Source: Carnobacterium pleistocenium FTR1 (GTDB lineage: Bacteria > Bacillota > Bacilli > Lactobacillales > Carnobacteriaceae). Taken from it: a DNA stretch of 64,000 bases. Position numbers and translations under genes: made by a program. Each line of letters begins with the position of its first letter. Position 1 is the stretch's first letter. The DNA lies in assembly GCF_000744285.1 (NCBI RefSeq), contig NZ_JQLQ01000002.1, positions 930,001 to 994,000 of the forward strand. The letters run 5' to 3'. Positions 60,816 through 64,000 of the stretch are shown here, piece after piece. A model generated the notes under the pieces. It was not told the DNA's origin, ran no database searches, and was given only the letters and a program-made list of their open reading frames with translations.

Positions 60816-61688
60816 ATGAAAGGTATAATATTAGCAGGTGGAAGCGGAACACGCTTGTATCCTTTAACTAAAGCAGTATCAAAACAATTAATGCCTATTT
60901 ATGACAAACCGATGATTTATTATCCAATGTCTATTTTAATGTTAGCTGGAATCAAAGACATTTTAATTATTTCAACTCCAACAGATACTCCTCGTTTTGA
61001 ACAATTATTTGGTGATGGACATGAATTAGGAATTAATTTAGAATATAAAATACAAGAAAGTCCGGATGGATTAGCACAAGCGTTTATTATCGGTGAAGAG
61101 TTTATTGGAAAAGATTCTGTGTGTTTGATTCTTGGCGATAATATTTATTATGGTGGTGGATTATCAAAAATGCTTCAACGAACTGCCTCAAAAGAATCAG
61201 GTGCGACAGTATTTGGCTATCATGTTAATGACCCAGAACGATTTGGAGTTGTTGAGTTTGATGAAGATATGCATGCTGTATCAATAGAAGAGAAACCTGC
61301 CATACCGAAAAGTAATTATGCGGTAACTGGATTGTATTTTTACGATAATAAAGTTGTAGATATCGCCAAAACAATCAAACCATCCCCACGTGGAGAGTTA
61401 GAAATTACTGATATTAATAAAGCTTATTTAGAAGCTGGAGAATTAGAAGTGGAACTAATGGGCCGTGGCTATGCATGGCTAGATACAGGGACCCATGAAT
61501 CGTTACTTGAAGCCGGTACTTTTATTGAAACCATTGAAAAGCGCCAAAATCTTAAAGTAGCCTGTTTAGAAGAAATCTCTTATCGCATGGGGTATATTAC
61601 TCGAGAACAATTGATTGAGCTGGCTCAACCTTTGAAAAAAAATGGCTATGGTCAATATTTACTACGTATTGCTGAAGAGGATAAATAG
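60816..61688 (+). CDS. rmlA: glucose-1-phosphate thymidylyltransferase
   Basis: The 290-residue enzyme makes dTDP-glucose from dTTP and glucose-1-phosphate, the first step of dTDP-L-rhamnose synthesis. It has [16 protein letters not shown] at residues 3-18, [25 protein letters not shown] and [19 protein letters not shown]. Length and motifs are standard. AAAAGGAG lies before the ATG. First gene of the rml group, 17 bp before rmlC. Confidence 0.97.
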   Translation: MKGIILAGGSGTRLYPLTKAVSKQLMPIYDKPMIYYPMSILMLAGIKDILIISTPTDTPRFEQLFGDGHELGINLEYKIQESPDGLAQAFIIGEEFIGKDSVCLILGDNIYYGGGLSKMLQRTASKESGATVFGYHVNDPERFGVVEFDEDMHAVSIEEKPAIPKSNYAVTGLYFYDNKVVDIAKTIKPSPRGELEITDINKAYLEAGELEVELMGRGYAWLDTGTHESLLEAGTFIETIEKRQNLKVACLEEISYRMGYITREQLIELAQPLKKNGYGQYLLRIAEEDK

Positions 61689-61705
61689 AAAGGAATTTAG
61701 ATGAC

Positions 61706-62272
61706 ATGAAAGTATTAGATACAAAACTACAAGATGTGAAAATTATTGAAATGGATGTTTTCGGAGATCATCGAGGTTTTTTTACTGAAAGCTATACAAA
61801 AGAAAAATTTTTAGAGAATGGAATCGCTATTGATTTTATTCAAGATAATCATTCTTTATCCGTTGAACCAGGCGTATTAAGAGGGATGCATTTCCAAACA
61901 CCTGAGAAAGCCCAAACAAAATTAGTTCGTGCAACGACAGGCGTCATTTATGATGTTATTGTTGATATACGTGTGGGTTCTCCTACATACGGACAATCAG
62001 AGGGGTTCATTTTAAGCGAGTTTAACCATCGCCAATTGTTAGTACCTAAAGGTTTCGCACATGCTTTTGTAACCCTTACGCCCAATTGCAACGTGCAATA
62101 CAAAGTGGATGAGTATTATTCAAAAGAACATGATGGAGGGATTGCTTTCGATGATCCAGCGTTAAACATTCAATGGCCAATGCCGATGGATAAATTAGTT
62201 CTATCTGAAAAAGATACAAAGCATCCTACATTAGCTGAATTTGATAATCCATTTATTTGGGAGGAAAAATAA
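61706..62272 (+). CDS. rmlC: dTDP-4-dehydrorhamnose 3,5-epimerase
   Basis: The 188-residue cupin enzyme catalyses the third step of dTDP-rhamnose synthesis. It shows DHRGFFTESYTKEKF, DNHSLSVEPGVLRGMHFQ with the catalytic His, and LLVPKGFAHAF. Length is normal. It is 17 bp after rmlA and 2 bp before rmlB's start codon, so the genes are translated together. The rmlB ribosome binding site GGGAGG lies inside its last codons. Confidence 0.97.
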   Translation: MKVLDTKLQDVKIIEMDVFGDHRGFFTESYTKEKFLENGIAIDFIQDNHSLSVEPGVLRGMHFQTPEKAQTKLVRATTGVIYDVIVDIRVGSPTYGQSEGFILSEFNHRQLLVPKGFAHAFVTLTPNCNVQYKVDEYYSKEHDGGIAFDDPALNIQWPMPMDKLVLSEKDTKHPTLAEFDNPFIWEEK

Positions 62273-62274
62273 CG

Positions 62275-63258
62275 ATGAACATATTAGTAACAGGGGGAGC
62301 CGGCTTTATTGGCAGTAATTTTGTCCATTATATGCTTGAAAAACACCCAACGTATAAAATCGTCAACTTAGATTTATTGACCTATGCAGGAAATATTCAC
62401 AGTTTAGATGATGTGATGGGTAATCCAAATCATGTATTTGTGCAAGGAAATATCTTGAATAAAGAATTAGTGCGCCATTTAGTTAAGGAACATAAAATCA
62501 CTCATTTTGTGAACTTTGCGGCAGAGTCACATGTGGACCGCAGTATTCTAAATCCTGAGATTTTTGTAGAAACCAATATTCAAGGAACTTTAGCTTTATT
62601 AAACGTCGCTAAAGAAATGAATATTGAAAAATACTTACAAGTCTCAACGGATGAAGTATACGGCTCTCTTGGGCCCGAAGGTTACTTTACAGAAGAAACA
62701 CCTTTAGCACCTAACAGTCCTTACTCGGCAAGTAAAACTGGAGCGGATTTACTAGTTCGTGCATATTACGAAACCTATGGAATGAATGTCAATATTACTC
62801 GTTGTTCAAATAACTATGGTCCATACCATTTTCCAGAAAAATTGATTCCGTTGATGATCACAAATGGCATGGATAGTAAAGAATTACCAATCTATGGGGA
62901 TGGATTAAATATCCGTGATTGGCTGCATGTACAAGATCATTGCCAAGCAATCGATTTAGTTTTACACAAAGGTCGTAAAGGTGAAGTGTATAATGTAGGT
63001 GGACACAATGAACGCACGAATAACCAAATCGTTGATATTATTATCGATCAACTGGGCTTATCTCGTGAATTAATTCAATACGTTGATGACCGTTTGGGTC
63101 ATGATAAACGTTATGCCATCGACCCAACAAAGTTGGAAATTGAATTAGGTTGGAAACCCAAGTACACCTTTGATTCTGGAATTTTAGAAACCATCGACTG
63201 GTATCAAAAAAATGAAGCTTGGTGGCGTCCGTTGAAAGAACGCGCTGGACTAAATTAA
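62275..63258 (+). CDS. rmlB: dTDP-glucose 4,6-dehydratase
   Basis: The 327-residue short-chain dehydrogenase-type enzyme catalyses the second step to dTDP-rhamnose. GGAGFIGSNF lies at residues 7-16, then FAAESHVDRSI, STDEVYGSLG with the Asp/Glu pair, the catalytic YSASKTGAD and RCSNNYGPYHFPEKLIPL. ATG 62275 follows GGGAGG at about 11 nt; a TTG at 62257 would overlap rmlC. It is slightly shorter than many homologues but complete. rmlD follows only after a 449-bp gap. Confidence 0.97.
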   Translation: MNILVTGGAGFIGSNFVHYMLEKHPTYKIVNLDLLTYAGNIHSLDDVMGNPNHVFVQGNILNKELVRHLVKEHKITHFVNFAAESHVDRSILNPEIFVETNIQGTLALLNVAKEMNIEKYLQVSTDEVYGSLGPEGYFTEETPLAPNSPYSASKTGADLLVRAYYETYGMNVNITRCSNNYGPYHFPEKLIPLMITNGMDSKELPIYGDGLNIRDWLHVQDHCQAIDLVLHKGRKGEVYNVGGHNERTNNQIVDIIIDQLGLSRELIQYVDDRLGHDKRYAIDPTKLEIELGWKPKYTFDSGILETIDWYQKNEAWWRPLKERAGLN

Positions 63259-63410
63259 TCGAACGAAATAAAAGATTTTTTTTAAGTTTAGCAGATTTTT
63301 TGTTTTCTTTGCTTTATTAAATTGAACTAGACAAAATATTTTAAATGGTACCTGATATTTCAATAATTTTCTTTGAATGTCATTTCATTTTCCTGTGGTT
63401 GAAGAAATAG

Positions 63411-63614
63411 TTGTTTGATTCATGTCATTGAAATCTATTTCTTTAAACAACTTACCTTTTCTTAAATGGCCTTCAACCAACGTAAGCATGTTCGTATCCT
63501 TTCTAAATAGGTAGCTATTTTGCCAAATTAGCCATTATTATAGTGGCAATAAAGTTCTATCATCACCAGTTCATCCATGGTAAAGTGGGTGTAAGTCATT
63601 CGTGATCACTCCTC
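63411..63614 (-). pseudogene. N-terminal relic of an IS30-family transposase
   Basis: On the minus strand GAGGAGTG is followed by ATG 63599, opening MTYTHFTMDELVMIELY, then a TAA (63530-63528) and, in the same frame, FGKIATYLERIRTCLRWLKAI. This matches the start of IS30-family transposases (MTYTHLTxxELxMIEAY and a following helix-turn-helix). The catalytic DDE part is missing and the frame is broken, so it is inactive. It lies between rmlB and rmlD in the opposite orientation; together with short T-runs near 63281-63300 it accounts for most of the gap. Confidence 0.7.
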
Positions 63615-63707
63615 TGTCTTCTTTAGTCGGAATTACATGTTGAGTGTACCATGAAAGGCTTTTTTATTTGTTTAATTGGTGTTTATAAAAAAATTGGAGG
63701 TCCAAAA

Positions 63708-64000
63708 ATGACTGTCTTAATTACCGGAGGAACTGGACAACTTGGTTCTGAACTGAAAAAATTATTAACTGAAAAAAAAATAACATTTCTTTCAGTTGGT
63801 TCAAAAGAATTAAATATCACAGATGAAAAAGCAGTAAATCACTTTATTAAGGAATTAAAACCAACAATTATTTATCATTGTGCAGCTTATACTGCCGTTG
63901 ATGCAGCAGAAGATGAAGGGAAAGAACTAAATCAAGCTGTTAACATACGAGGAACTGAAATTATAGCAAAAGCTGCAGAAGAAGTAGACGCAACTTTCGT
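63708..64000 (+). CDS. rmlD: dTDP-4-dehydrorhamnose reductase (5' part, cut by window end)
   Basis: The frame from ATG 63708 (TTGGAGG 7 nt upstream) runs to the window edge. TVLITGGTGQLGSEL at residues 2-16 is the NADP-binding loop, followed by LNITDEKAV, KPTIIYHCAAYTAVDAAE and NQAVNIRGTE, all diagnostic for RmlD, which reduces the keto intermediate to dTDP-L-rhamnose. It completes the rmlACBD set despite the IS30 relic lying before it; whether it is transcribed from the rmlA promoter or a new one cannot be seen. Confidence 0.95.
   Translation, partial: MTVLITGGTGQLGSELKKLLTEKKITFLSVGSKELNITDEKAVNHFIKELKPTIIYHCAAYTAVDAAEDEGKELNQAVNIRGTEIIAKAAEEVDATF

Overview
The window is chromosomal DNA of a low-GC Gram-positive bacterium. 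Strong AGGAGG-type ribosome binding sites, TTGACA/TATAAT and extended -10 promoters, U-tailed terminators, Mga-like and YtrA-type regulators, a PepS-type M29 aminopeptidase, TagA and LtaS-like wall-polymer enzymes, and relics of IS3- and IS30-family elements of the kind common in lactic acid bacteria all point to Lactobacillales. Carnobacteriaceae (Carnobacterium or a relative) is my best guess. This is an inference from gene content; no marker gene in the window proves it.

Left part (1-34 kb). A MurE-like ligase paralogue and an HTH-PfkB protein come first, both lacking a key family motif. They are followed by a surface-fibre-like module: a SipW-type signal peptidase, a CalY/TasA-like protein, a larger secreted TasA-like protein with an acidic tail, and a membrane-anchored protein. 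Next come housekeeping and accessory genes: phosphoesterase, aldo/keto reductase, Mga-like regulator, Gfo/Idh oxidoreductase, YfmL-like DEAD-box helicase and a lipoprotein. A decayed IS3 element follows, then a pair of unrecognised secreted and membrane proteins, a YtrA-type regulator-ABC transporter operon, tRNA-Arg(CCT), two TetR regulators, an S1-domain protein, PepS, flavodoxin, a GT4 enzyme and TagA. An RluD-type pseudouridine synthase, methionine aminopeptidase, a class A beta-lactamase-like hydrolase, a membrane acyltransferase and a YihY/BrkB protein end this part.

Right part (34-64 kb). After an intergenic array of 52-bp tandem repeats lies galE (minus strand), then a long plus-strand polysaccharide locus. 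It holds at least seven glycosyltransferases, two related Wzx-type flippases, two polymerase-like membrane proteins, UDP-GlcNAc 2-epimerase, an initiating phosphoglycosyltransferase, an LtaS-like phosphoglycerol transferase candidate, a Wzz-like protein, an unusual beta-propeller-like protein and a UDP-glucuronate 4-epimerase-like enzyme. A 1142-residue amidase with ten SH3/GW-like repeats follows, and then the dTDP-rhamnose genes rmlA, rmlC, rmlB and (cut by the window end) rmlD. An IS30 relic separates rmlB from rmlD. Together these genes could build, export and polymerise a rhamnose-containing, possibly glycerophosphate-decorated cell-surface polysaccharide. galE, wecB and the glucuronate epimerase would supply Gal, ManNAc and GalA-type precursors. 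TagA and wecB also connect to wall teichoic acid linkage-unit synthesis.

The least explained items are the SipW/TasA-like module, the 16.5-17.6 kb secreted/membrane pair, the G-depleted C-rich transcript-like stretch near 9.8 kb, the 52-bp tandem repeats, and the three-step super-repeat of the amidase.
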